Below are positions 23,901 to 35,700 of a DNA stretch of 64,000 nucleotides, one piece after another. This DNA comes from Montifringilla adamsi (lineage: Eukaryota; Chordata; Aves; Passeriformes; Passeridae), in NCBI GenBank assembly GCA_017590115.1, contig JAGGNK010007448.1, positions 908,815-972,814 of the forward strand, given 5' to 3'. Position 1 is the stretch's first letter. Every line of letters starts with the position of its first letter. The translations under genes were made by a program, and so were the position numbers. Under the pieces are notes generated by a model. That model was given only the letters and a program-made list of their open reading frames with translations. It made no database searches and was not told where the DNA came from.

Positions 23901-25029
23901 AACAAGGGGGAAAAAAATTAAAATTTCTAGCAGCCAGACTGACTGTCTGGCTCTGTCAGGCCCCCAGGTTTTTTTTTTTTCTTTTTTTCTTTTTTACTTA
24001 GAGTTAGAATTTTTAGAATATTTTCTAGAAATTATTGTTATTTTATCCTTTTTTCTGGTTGGGTATTTTCCCCCTCCCATATTTGTACTTTCCTTGCTCC
24101 CTGGGTTTGGGCAGGGATGCTCTGCTCAGCCCCTCAGCCAACACCTCCTGAGGCTCAGATGAGCATTCACACCTCAGGTACTTCCAGAGGTGAGTAACTC
24201 AGTTGGATCAGGGTATTTTTCCTCAGTGCCACATCCGTGAAATATAAAAAATTCTCCCAGTTTCCCACCTGACACCAACCGTGGTTCTCCTCCTTCCCAG
24301 TCCCAAACCCCTGGGACATTTAACCACATTTAGGAGGGAAGGACTCAAACCCACAACAATTCCTAAAGATCAGGAAAACGTAGGAAATCCCCTCTAAGGG
24401 CTCAGAAAAGCTGGGTTCCTCCCTATCCCCATCAATTTCTGGGCTCACCGTGGGCAAACCCTCCTTCCTCTGAGCCCATTCAGCAGCAAGGCCAGTGAGA
24501 GTTTTTGCTGCGGCTTTTTCAAATGAATTTCTCCCTTAGGCAGACACCTGGCTTGGAAAATTTCAGTCCAAACACTTTAAAAAATTTTGGCAGAGTTAGA
24601 GAGAGTCAGAGGCAGGGGCTAGTTGGAGCTGGACAATCCTCACCAGTGGTGCTGCTGCCAGCACCACCCACTGAGGCACAGGCCAAAATGAAAATAAATT
24701 TTAAAACCAGTAAAAAATAGGAAAAAAAACCCATCTGAATGAGTCATTGTTCGTCAGAGGAGAGGAGGAATCGGGATTTTTTTGTCTTTGTTTGGGAGGG
24801 GGTGGTGCAATGGAGATACTGAAGGAAGAAAGGTTGTTTTGTTTTGCTTTGTTTTACAGCAATATCACAGGAAAACTCTTGTTGGGAGATTAAGTTGTGC
24901 TATTAATGACGAGCAAAATGGCTGTCAGCTCCTGCTTGGGTGGGAACACACCAGGAGCTTTATTATCCACAAAAATAGAGCAGGGCCTCCCAGCACAGCC
25001 AGCCCAGGGCTCTCTGCAGCCTCACCCGG
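20991..25029. other. Unique non-coding DNA
   Basis: No dispersed repeat is recognised. The stretch includes AT-rich DNA (22960-23090, with TATA-like dinucleotide runs), a T-rich tract (23969-23996), and moderately GC-rich DNA elsewhere. A 43-nt segment at 21082-21124 has a pyrimidine-rich acceptor and a GTGAGT donor. Another exon-like segment (24115-24189) is listed separately. None is supported by recognisable homology. Confidence 0.45.
24115..24189 (+). other. Candidate exon-like segment, unidentified
   Basis: A pyrimidine-rich stretch ending in GGGCAG precedes 75 bases open in one frame (MLCSAPQPTPPEAQMSIH and onward), followed by a consensus GAG|GTGAGT donor. The other two plus frames contain stops. 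The peptide is not recognised. Chance is a fair explanation, given the number of possible acceptor-donor pairs in 64 kb. Confidence 0.15.
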
Positions 25030-25640
25030 CAGGAACCCAGGGCTGGAGAGCGCACCCAGGGCTGGAACAGGAACGCAGGGCTGGAACAGGAACCCTGGGC
25101 TGGAACAGGAACCCTGGGCTGGAGAGGGCACCCAGGGCTGGAACAGGAACCCTGGGCTGGAGAGGGCACCCAGGGCTGGAACAGGAACCCTGGGCTGGAG
25201 AGGGCATCCAGGGCTGGAGAGGGCACCCAGGGCTGGAACAGGAACGCAGGGCTGGAGAGCGCACCCAGGGCTGGAACAGGAACGCAGGGCTGGAACAGGA
25301 ACCCTGGGCTGGAGAGGGCACCCAGGGCTGGAACAGGAACCCTGGGCTGGAGAGGGCACCCAGGGCTGGAACAGGAACCCAGGGCTGGGGAGGGCACCCA
25401 GGGCTGGAACAGGAACGCAGGGCTGGAACAGGAACCCAGGGCTGGAGAGCGCACCCAGGGCTGGAACAGGAACGCAGAACTGGAACAGGAACCCAGGGCT
25501 GGAACAGGAACCCTGGGCTGGAGTGAGCACCCAGGGCTGGAGAGGGCACCCAAGGCTGGGAACAGGAACCCAGGGCTGGAACAGGAATGCAGAACTGGAG
25601 CACAAACCCAGGGCTGGAACAGGAACCCAGGGCTGGCACA
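25030..25640 (+). repeat. 20-bp minisatellite (CCCAGGGCTGGAACAGGAAC)n
   Basis: About 30 tandem copies of a 20-bp unit in two main forms: CCCAGGGCTGGAACAGGAAC and a CCCTGGGCTGGAGAGGGCAC type, interspersed in an irregular higher-order pattern. Long open frames exist in two plus and three minus phases (209-335 codons) because the unit lacks stops and its length is not a multiple of 3. The resulting peptides cannot all be real, so I treat them as by-products. The array is GC-rich and likely variable in length. Confidence 0.95.
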
Positions 25641-28149
25641 TCCCTGAGCCCTGGAGCAGGAACCCAGCACAGAGGGGGCACCCAGCAGTGCAGCAGCCCC
25701 CAGCACTGGGCCAGACCCCTGCCCCCATCTCCTGCCCCTGCTGTGCCTTCAGCCAAAGCCAGCCTGGGGCTGCACAGGTGAGGGGTTAATCCCAGCTGAG
25801 GGTGGCACAGCTGGCACGGATGGCACAAACCAACTCCAAATGGGCCTTTATCCTGCTGTTCATAGAAAGTTTCATCCTTTTTTGATGAAATGAAGAAATA
25901 ACATCAATGAGTCCTGGCCATATCATGTGCCAGGCGGCCTTGTGGAATCACAGCAAGTTCTACGTATTTCTTTTCAAACAGAACTAGGAAATAAATATAA
26001 AGCAGCACTAAGCCATGTCCTTCTCAACACTGCTGTCAGCAGGACAGAAAACAAAGGCTTTGGGACAATGAGGAAATTGGGAAAAATTTTAACCAGCCCC
26101 AGTCAAACCCATGTCCCAGCAAGCTCCACTCCCAGGCAGCCACCACACAGGTGCTGCCCAAATCCCATCCCAAGGCCAGCATATTTGAATTTTGGGAAGA
26201 ACTTTAATACCTCATGCTCATAAAGACTTGCACTAAAAAAATAAAAAATAATGTTAAAGAAAACACTTTGGAACTCTTTTAGGGCTCTTCTGGGTAGCTC
26301 CTATTAATGTTTCAGAAAATACACTAAAATAAGTGACCGGGAGCTTCAGCTCTGTGGAATATCCATCCACATGTGGATTCCCTGACTGACACCTGAGGCA
26401 GAAGTGCAGGGCTGCTTGAGGGAGAAATCCTGCTCTGCCTGATGGGAGAGAAGAGGGCTCTGTCCCTGCCCAGGGCCCTGCCTTGTCCCCACCCAGGTCC
26501 AGGCCAGCTTTGGGGACCCCTGAGCATGCCAAGAGTGGATGTTTTCCAGCAGCTCTTGCCAGCACCACAGGAATGCCAATGTCATGAATTGTGTCCTTCC
26601 TTATAATGAAATCATTAAACATAAAATTTTAACAGTGAATTTCTTGACCTACACAAGGAGAACTCCCCATGGCAGACAATGCTGTAAAAAAGGCTGTGGA
26701 GCCAGCACCACTTATCATTATATTATTTTAAATTTCCTCTTGCATTTTCACCAATAATCTGAATATTAAGGTGACCTTCCAGCAATTTTTGAATCAAAAT
26801 GGCACTGAAATGGCATCAAAATTGTTTTCCTTTTTTTTTTTTTTTTTCACAAAACATTTTCGTGGTGCATCATGGGCTTGATTTTGTTTTGGTTTTTTCG
26901 TTTTCAAGAGGAACTAATCCATGGAGCCTCCCTCCCAAGGCAGCAATAGTTAAGCCTGTGCTAATGGAAGTGCAAATCAAGACTGGGCCAAGCAACATAA
27001 TTGCTTTCCAGACGGGTGAACTGCCGCCGATGGAGCAGCCCATCTGCTGAGAAAACGAGTGCAACAACTGCTCCAATTTTTTTTTTTTCCAAGCAAAGGT
27101 GCAGCAACAAACCCACAAAATAGATTTTGCTTCCAGCAGCCAGCACCTCTGAGCCATTTTTATAATCCTTGTTTTTCTTAGATTATCCCAGTGTGGTTTT
27201 CCCCCGTTTCCTTGTTGAGCACTATTTAACCAGCACTAAATCTGCAATCATTAAACCACGCGACACGGAGCCGGCTGGGCAGCAGGAACGGCCAGGAGCA
27301 GCAGCCAGGCATTGCTGGAATAACTGCCTTGTTGGCAAATCGATAAAAATAAAAGGGCCTTTGGGATGTCAGCTGAAGGCTCTGCTGGGTGGGTGCCCCG
27401 GGGGTGGGGTCCTGTGTGGGAAGGTGGCTGAGCTGCCCTGGGTCCCCACCTCAGGTTCCTGCACCTTCCAAGAGTGTCAAGAGGACGTAGATATATAAGA
27501 AATAAATAATTATAAGCATCTTTTAGCAACTATTGATTTATTTAATAAATAAAAAACATCTGCTCGGAGGCCTGGGCCTCGGAGCCGGGGTTTCTCTCCC
27601 TTGTGAAAAGCAGATGTGCAAGGAGCAAAGCCTGGCTTTAAATGAACTCCTACAAGTGAAGGCATCCAGGCCTTGCCCTCCATCCACCGGCTGCTGTGCC
27701 ACCCCAGGTGCCACCACCTGGGCTCAGCTCCCCAGTTTCTCCAATTCCTGTTCCATTCAAACTCTGTGAATCTGCACAGAGGACCAGGGCTCCCCTGCTG
27801 GTTTTGGGAGCAAGGAGGGTCAGCCCCAAGGCCTGGTGCTGCCCCAGCGCTGTTCCCTGTGCTAGGATGTGGGATGAGCTCCAGGACAGGGTCCCCTGCC
27901 CAGGCTCAGCTCTGTGCTCACTCAGGCATTCACTGAGCCCAGTCAGGAGCAGTCCCAGGCAATCATTAACCAGCACCCACCTGCCTCGCCAAAATCGGGT
28001 GAAAGAACACCTTTGAGGAACCTGCACCGCTCACCAGCCCAGAGAGGCTCTGATTTACTGATAAAGGGCCCATTCCCATGGAAAAACCCAAGCACAAACA
28101 CTGCCTGCTCCTGAATTTAAAAGATGTGCTGGAGGCAAGAGGTGAGAGC
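25641..28149. other. Unique non-coding DNA
   Basis: No gene or dispersed repeat is recognised. A T-run at 26830-26847 and another at 27077-27088 break up the block at 26790-27540. That block is AT-rich and complex, with few simple repeats, and is a reasonable place to look for conserved non-coding elements. GC rises again from 27550 to 28030. Confidence 0.45.
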
Positions 28150-28312
28150 TGCCACAGCCTGGGCTGCTGCCCTGCTGACTGTCCCTGTGCCACCCTGTCC
28201 TGCTGACTGACTGTCCCTGTGCCACCATGCCCTGCTGACTGTCCCTGTGCCACCCTGTCCTGCTGACTGACTGTCCCTGTGCCACCCTGCCCTGCTGACT
28301 GTCCCTGTGCCA
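28150..28312 (+). repeat. 60-bp higher-order tandem repeat (28 + 32 bp)
   Basis: Alternating short and long versions of a CTGCTGACTGTCCCTGTGCC unit; the long version carries an extra TGAC. Together they form a 60-bp repeat present about 2.5 times. The regular alternation shows that a two-unit block was duplicated as a whole. Confidence 0.9.
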
Positions 28313-28486
28313 TGGCCCACCCACAGGGAGCAGAGCACTCCCCAGACATGGGTTCCTGGGCACAAAGCTGCCTCTCCCCTTTCATCAACCCATCCTTCCT
28401 CTGCACTGGTATTTGCACCCTGTGGCTCCAGAGTCCTCCAAGACTGGAAGGTCAGAAACCCCTTGGCTTTTAGTAAAGAAAAAAAA
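28313..28486. other. Short unique spacer
   Basis: Unique DNA between the tandem repeat and a CR1 copy. Nothing is recognised. Confidence 0.5.
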
Positions 28487-28897
28487 CATGGAATCACAGA
28501 CTGCTTTGGTTTGGAAGGGACATTAAACATCATCCAGTGCCACCCCTGCCATGGCAGGGACACCTCCCGCTGTCCCAGGCTGCTCCAAGCCCTGTCCAGC
28601 CTGGCCTTGGGCACTGCCAGGGATCCAGGGGCAGCCACAGCTGCTCTGGGCACCCTGTGCCAGGGCCTGCCCACCCTCCCAGGGAACAATTCCTAATTCC
28701 CAATATCCCATCCAGCCCTGCCCTCTGGCAGTGGGAGCCATTCCCTGTGTCCTGTCCCTCCATGCCTTGTCCCCAGTCCCTCTCCAGCTCTCCTGGAGCC
28801 CCTTCAGGCCCTGCAAGGGGCTCTGAGCTCTCCCTGGAGCCCTCTCCTCTCCAGGTGAGCACCCCCAGCTCTCCCAGCCTGGCTCCAGCCCTGCACT
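28487..28897 (-). mobile_element. CR1 LINE, 5'-truncated copy
   Basis: It is the reverse complement of the 4090-type element and very similar to the 9455 and 56398 copies. Its 3' end, at the left, reads 'catggaatcacagactgctt'. The close similarity among copies points to a relatively young subfamily. No coding capacity remains. Confidence 0.9.
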
Positions 28898-31800
28898 CAG
28901 GTATCTCATTTTTAGAACTTTTCATCATCACTCGGCATGCCTGCACAGAAACCAGTTTTGAAATGCAGTGGAAAATACAACTACCATGAAATCACCAATT
29001 TTGTTGTCTTGCTTTCAGTGGAACAAAGCCCAAAATGCAGGCTTTGCAATTTCTCAAATACATAATTTCAGTTCCCAAGAGATTATTAATTTTTGTTATT
29101 AAAAATAAAAATGTATCAGAGTTATTTTGTAATGAAAATCTTGAACATCCAAACAAAGTCAAAAGTTAAACATGCCACTGCCAAACTTCTGCAAGGCTCA
29201 AGTGCTATTTAAAGAAAAGAGTTCATAAACCAAACAAAACTCCAAACAACCTACAGGCCATGATAACCAACATCCAACAGCAAGACTTCTTTTGCTATGT
29301 GTAAATTTCTAATTATAACCACACACAAAAAAATTCCTTCCAAATCCAGTCAGAATCTTTCCCACCTTGTCCCTAGAGACCAGATTTACCCAATCCCGTT
29401 TTTAAGAATTGTTTCCATATGTTAATTATTTCCTGTAAAATATTAACTCCTTTCTCTTTTGTGTTAAATCCATTTGAAGGCCTCAAGTTCAGCCTTAGCT
29501 GAGTACCAAATTATGAGACTTTTCCATGTTTCAGGCCCAAAACAGATGCTCAAAAAGCAAAACATAAACCTAAACAAACTCCTACCTAGCCAGGGCTGTC
29601 CCCATCAGCCACTGCACGATGGAGCCAAAGTCTATTTAAATGTCCAGCTGGGACAAGGTGTTCATTGATGCCTACAAAGAGGAGGATTTGAGAACCTTAC
29701 TACAAAAAGCAAATAGTCTCTTTAATTCAGTTCCATTGCAGGCCCAGACCATTCAGGCATTTTCTGGAGGATTCACCTCATTCCCCACCTCTTGTGCCTT
29801 GTCCTTCACTCCATGGAAGCTGCTCTCCAAACCCAAGCACTCCCTCCAAGCTGGTGCTGCTCCTGAAACATGTCCTCCAGCACCCTGACCAAACCAAGTG
29901 GATTTTCCTCACCCACCCAACTGGGTATTTATGTCTTTCTTTAATTTCCTTTTTTTGGTGATCTTTTACCTCCATCCCAAAGGGCAAAAGTGACCCCAAG
30001 TCTTCCTGCCTACTTAGAGATGGGGACTAGAGAGGGGCATTGCTGGATTCTGCTCCCAGCAGTGGGGAAGGGCTCAGCTGCCCCCGGCCCCATAAACTCA
30101 AAGCAATCCATAAGAGTGTTTGCTTTGTCAGTATGAAAGTGCAGCATAAAGCCTTCAGGCTCCAGTTAAATCTTGACATCACTGTATTTATAGTTATGAA
30201 TAATAAGAGCTTTTCCCCAGCACTACAGCAGCAAGACATAATTCAACAGAAATTCAATTTTTAAAGGATGATGAATTGTGATACACTGAGATTTTTATGC
30301 TCCTATGACTATTAAGAAGTCCATGATATTCATTTTAGTAAAGTAAAAATTGAATAGGGCAAAGTATTGTTCACGACTCAGGTAAGAGCCCCAGTCCCAG
30401 CATCTGTGCTGATCTCCATCAGCACTGGAGGGAATGGGCAGCTCAGATCCCTCCTGGGCTCCTCCATCGTTGGTGTCGAGCTCCTTCCAGAGTCTGGGAA
30501 TCTCAGAGCACCAGCACCTTCCTGAGCAGCTCCCGCGAGAGGCCCCCGCCGCTCTCCTGTGTCACACCACACCACACTGACGTTGCAACTCTCCTTTTCC
30601 TGAATTCTTCTGCATTTCTCAGATTCATCCAAAAAATGCTCAAAGTCTGGTTTTAAAGCCTTCTCCAAGCTCCTCATCAACTATCCCATCTTCCTGGCAA
30701 TGTCCCAAGGAGCCTGACAGTAACTCGACACAGACTGTGCTGCTGGACACAGATCTGAGCTCTGACCCGCTGCTCCTCGAGAGCCACACCCAAGTTCTGC
30801 CCAGTGAGGATTTTGTGTTTGCTCACTCTGGGTGCCTGAAGTGCCTCTTCTCACACCAAGCACTGCTGCTCCTCTGCAGCCCCAAACGTCCCGCTTTGGT
30901 TCTGTCTCTCCAGCCCACGAGCTAACGATCTTCTCCTTTAAAGCATCACCAGAATCCACTCATGAGACTTTGTCCCCTGGGCACAGAGGGACAACGGGGA
31001 CACCTGGCAGCAGCAGAGATGATGCCCTGACTGTGGCAGTGCTGTCCTCAGCTGAAAGGCAGAGAGAGGCAGAGAAATTCTGAAGTGAGCAATTACAGCC
31101 CATCCCATGCGTGAGGATGCTTCTGCTTAATTTGATCAGCTGGGGCCTGGCTTTTCCCCTAAACTACAGGGGTTTCTCTCTAATAAAAACCTTCTACCCG
31201 AGCTCTATTAACCACGGAGGCTTTCAGCATCCAAATAAAGATGTTTTAAATTTCTGATGCTCTTACCATCACTGATCTCTAGCAGCAGGCTCCAGATCTA
31301 CAGCACTGTATGTGATTTTAAAGGGGCTGATTCACCAAGTTTCATTTTACCCATAAAGGCAACAAAAGATTTCAGCCCAATGCATGGAAAACAAATGCTT
31401 ATTCACAGACCCTCACACACACTGGCTTCTACTTCAGCCTGGCCCCCCACTGCCAAGCTCTTTGGTGCCTTAGGGTCTGACTTAAATCTAGAATCAGGCC
31501 CTGGACTGACTCCTGACACATTTACAGCCTGGCTTAGGGGCAGCTGCTCATCATGGACCTACAAGGACACACACACATCCCCCTGCAGGATCTGGGTCCC
31601 AGCACGAGAACTGTCACATCTCACTCCCCAGCATCCAGCAGACCCAGCCCTCCAGCCCCACCACAGCTCAGTATTTGCCACGGGCAGCAAACACAGACAG
31701 GACACGCCCAAAATACCCTCAGAGCAACACCAAACAAGGTAAATGAGAATCCTGATGAGATATGGCCCCTCCACTCTCCAGCTTCCCATCTTCCTCACAA

Positions 31801-32358
31801 CCATAACCATGGGGTCTCCCCTGCCCATCCTCTACTCCTCCTGCCCCAGAGCTCAGGGCACACACAGGTGTCTCTACCTCCAGCACTCCCTGACCCCCAA
31901 AGCCATTCAGACACACTCAGGGTCTCCTATTCCCCTCTAAATCTCATCTTGAGGCTTTTCAGCTTATCAAGTTTTCCATTTGACTTCAGTGGCCTTTGGA
32001 AAAGGCTCCTGAGCCCCCTAAGGATGCTCCAAGGCAGAGGCAGCTCTGGGCTAACACAACCTTTTGTGGCATCTGCTGGTGTGACCACAGGATGCCCTGG
32101 GACCAGCGACACCCAGGGGATGTGGGACTGTTCCTGCTTGGGTCAGACATCACCCACGAGCTCTGACACGTCCTTCTCCCCAGGAAACACCGCAGGGGCT
32201 GCCAAGAGAGGCAGCTGACTCCTGAATGCCAGAGCCAGAGGGGGAAATGCATCATTGAGGGACGATCCATGACTGTCAGTCAGCCCACTGATGGGTGCTG
32301 CCAGCACGGCTGCAGGTGGTGCCTCATTCCTGGGCATCCAAACCCCATCCCGAGACAC
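28898..32358. other. Unique non-coding DNA
   Basis: AT-rich from 28900 to 29500 and mixed afterwards. A minus-strand frame at 30378-30680 begins with a charged stretch (EKALKPDFEHFLDESEKCRR) that looks protein-like but then turns into low-complexity sequence, and I do not recognise it. No other gene signal or dispersed repeat is seen. Confidence 0.45.
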
Positions 32359-32735
32359 TGCGGTGACGCTGCAGTGACACCTCAGGGACACCATAGTGAC
32401 ATCACAGTGATGCTGCAGTGACACCACAGTGACATCGCTGTGACATCACAATGACATCACAGTTACACCACAATGACACCATGGTGGCATCACAGTGATG
32501 CTGCAGTGACGTCACAGTGACATCACAGTGAGCCCCACGGTGCCACCACAGTGACATCACAGTGACACCACAATGACACCATGGTGACATCACAGTGACA
32601 CCGCAGTGACATCACAGGGACACAATGGTGACAGCACAGTGATGCCGCAGTGACATCACAGTGACAGCACAGTGACACCATGGTGACATCACAGTGACAC
32701 CACAGTGACAGCACAGTGACACCGCAGTGACACCA
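32359..32735 (+). repeat. 11-bp tandem array (CACAGTGACAY)n with CRE-like octamers
   Basis: More than 30 imperfect copies of an 11-bp unit CACAGTGACAT/C, with blocks where CACAATG or CATGGTG replaces CACAGTG. Junctions repeatedly create TGACATCA, one base from the CRE octamer, and one junction at 32507-32514 is a perfect TGACGTCA palindrome. The array is clearly a minisatellite. Any regulatory role is inference. Confidence 0.93.
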
Positions 32736-35700
32736 TCACATGAGCATTCCTTGGGCATGGAGCAGCAGGGGCTGATCCATCCATGGAACAGCCACAGCAC
32801 TGAGCAGCTGTGGGACCCTGAACTATTCCCAGGTCCAGGTCCCTGTCCCCAGGTCCCTGTGAGACTCCCAAACAAGGACTGGGCTTTGGACAAACATCCC
32901 GGCTGTGTCCTGCCCCCGCAGATGTCAGCAGGTCAGGCCACAGGGAGCAGTAAGATGGATTTTTAACAGAGCTTCCCAACACCTCCCAGCTCAGCCTCTC
33001 TCTGCCAGCACCACACGATATTGTCCTCCCTAACAAAAAATATAACTACGAAGAAATGGCACTGACTGTGTGACACTGCCAGACAAAAGAGAGAAACTCC
33101 CATGCTCATGGCAGATACAACCACCCACCTCACACAGAGAAACACGGGAAAGGTTTCAAATGAATTTTTCTGCAGGTGGGAACACCTATGCAAACCTGGA
33201 TGAAAATGGTGCGGCAAGAAATTCAACCTGGATGTCTTTATATGGGAAAGAAGAAAGAAAACCAGCCTTGTCAAACAGACTTTGAGTTACTTCCTGATAA
33301 GATTTACGTATTTGGTTGAGAAAGATAACTGCTTTAGCATAAGAGACTTAGATTTTTGCACGGTTTACTATTGCACAAGATGTTGAGTCAAAAAAATAAA
33401 TTAAAAAAAAAAACCAGCCCTAAAACAGAAATCAATGTAAACACATACTAAGTGGATTAAAAAACAGCTATCTGATAAATTTTGAAAACCAACTGTAATG
33501 AGAGAATCCTAATTTCTTCCAAGAGAAAGCAGTCCCTGAAAGGATTCAATATCTATCACTGATTTACAAGCAACTAGAAAATCATTCGCAGTCATGTTTG
33601 TAGAGAACATAAAATTAAAAATTAGTTGCAGATAATTAAAGAGGACAGGTCACTAATACAATGCCATCTGGATCGATGGGTGTGCTGCATTCATTTAAAC
33701 AAGATGCATTTTTAAGCAGCCAAACTGTGCAAGTAGGAAATAACCAAACCCCAAACTAATGAGCAGCAGAAGGACATTATCCTGGAGAAAGGGCTGGAAG
33801 ACACTTAGGAGGGGCACTCCTGCTGCCCCTGAGAGGCCACAGAGGAGGCCAGGGGTGTTCCCTGAGGATGAGGAGGCTGTTCGGTGTGCTGAAATCACCA
33901 GTGACATCTTTATTTTGTGCTGTTTCCATTTTATGTGCAACAAATTCACCCAGGATGCAAAAGGAAGAGGCTCCTCACATCCTAGAGCAGGAATGTGCCA
34001 TGTGCCCATCCCTCCTCACAGGCTGTGCCAGGTCTGCATGATGAGGAGCCCTTCCAGGCTGGACAGGTGGACAGAGCATTGTCAGGACTCCCTGGTGCTG
34101 CTCAGGCTCTGAAGTCAGCCCCGATTTCCTCCAGGCTGCCTGACCTGGGTGACTGCAGTCCAAGAGCCTGTTTATTTTTGCTGAATTAGTCAGATGGGTT
34201 CCTGTCAAAAACAAAGCTCACTCTTCAGCAAATCTGATCACATCTAACAAAAATCTGCATAGCTTGGACCCACAGATCCTGACTTACAGCTGCAAAACCC
34301 AAGAAAAGAAAGAAGGAATGAGCCAGCAATTATTTTCTTCCCACTTTACGTCTTACAAACCCCTTTTCCTCCTTGGCTGCCCAATTTATTTTTGATGACT
34401 GCCCTCAACGGCAGCTCCAGAAATCAAACACTTAACCTCTGCAAGTTGCTTCCCTTAATGAATACACAGCAGTTTGCTATTCATTACAGGCAGAAGGAAA
34501 AGCCAAATCTGTTTGTGCTGCATTAGCCAGCAGGGCTGTTAAACCCAGCATGGACAGTAGCCATGGCGACCCCCTCGGCAAGGAACACCGGACTTTTCCA
34601 AAGGCTATTGTCAGTGCTCAAAACATAAAATAGAAGCAACTTTTTATTATTACTGTTAGTATAATTTTTTGCTAGTATGGAAGAGAATTTAGCATCTGAG
34701 AAAGATGGCAGCCTGGCAGCACCAAAGGAGTTCACCCGCAGACTGAGGATAAAATACTCAAGGTGTTGAGAGTTTAATGTAGGGTACCTGAGCTCTGACC
34801 TGGAAACAGCCACCTTTATAATGACACAGCAAGTGATCTCCAGGCACACCAAAACCCCTGGCACTCTGCTAAGGGCACTGTCTGATGCTCCACTGCTTAT
34901 CTCCAGCACAAAACCCCGCTCATGTGTACCAGGACAAAGCCATCCTGAAGCTGACATGGTGATGTTTTTCTGTCTCTAAAGAGGAGAAGGACAAGGCAAA
35001 GGATGAGAGCTTCTATGGCAAGAAGGCTCCAGAGGCTCAAGTAAACCTCCCTCAGTCACTGTAAGCACTCAAAGCTATGAGAAACACCAACCAAAATATC
35101 TAAAACATCATGCTGTCTCCCAAACACCAGTTAATATTGACAATTTTCATGTGAGCTGATAAGTAATTGCGCTTCATTTCTTCAGCTGGAAAATCTAAGA
35201 CAGATCATATAACCTGCTCAGAGCCACAGAAGAAGATTTTGTGAGAACCAGACACTTAGGTCTTGAATTTCAGTATTGCTTTTTATTCACAAAATCATTC
35301 CTTTGTTTTGGAGAGGGTATCTAAGCGCCAAGGGTCATCCCAGACTCTTCTGGATAGTCAAAACATCAAAAAGCAGATAGAGACAACCTGGGCAGTGAAA
35401 GGAACAATGTTAAGGGCTCTCCAAACCACTTATTGCCAGTGCACTTATGATTAAAGGAAAACAGGGTCATTTGATTGCTTTTCAAAGCTAAGAAGGTTAT
35501 TCCAGGATGGAGGGATCCAGGCAGTGAGCTCCCACTATCCAGGGAGTGTTTATACAGATTGACACACGTGTGACTGCAACAAATAACCAGGGACTGCTCT
35601 CTGGGGCCTGTTGAGAGTGTTGTCCCAGAAAACGCTGCAGTTCCCGGCGGTGTTCCCATGGGCAGGGGACACGCTGGGACACGGATCTCCTGTGAGCAGA

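Noticed and set aside
24782..25828. Five overlapping frames of 209-335 codons on both strands, collagen-like in look
   Set aside because: Produced by the 20-bp array; mutually exclusive and lacking any codon signature.
28150..28312. Regularly spaced repeat considered as a CRISPR-like array
   Set aside because: There are no unique spacers between the units. It is a simple tandem higher-order repeat in an animal genome.
30378..30680. Minus-strand frame with a protein-like charged start (SLEKALKPDFEHFLDESEK)
   Set aside because: No acceptor or donor fits, the rest is low-complexity, and no family is recognised. Noted for a homology search but not called.
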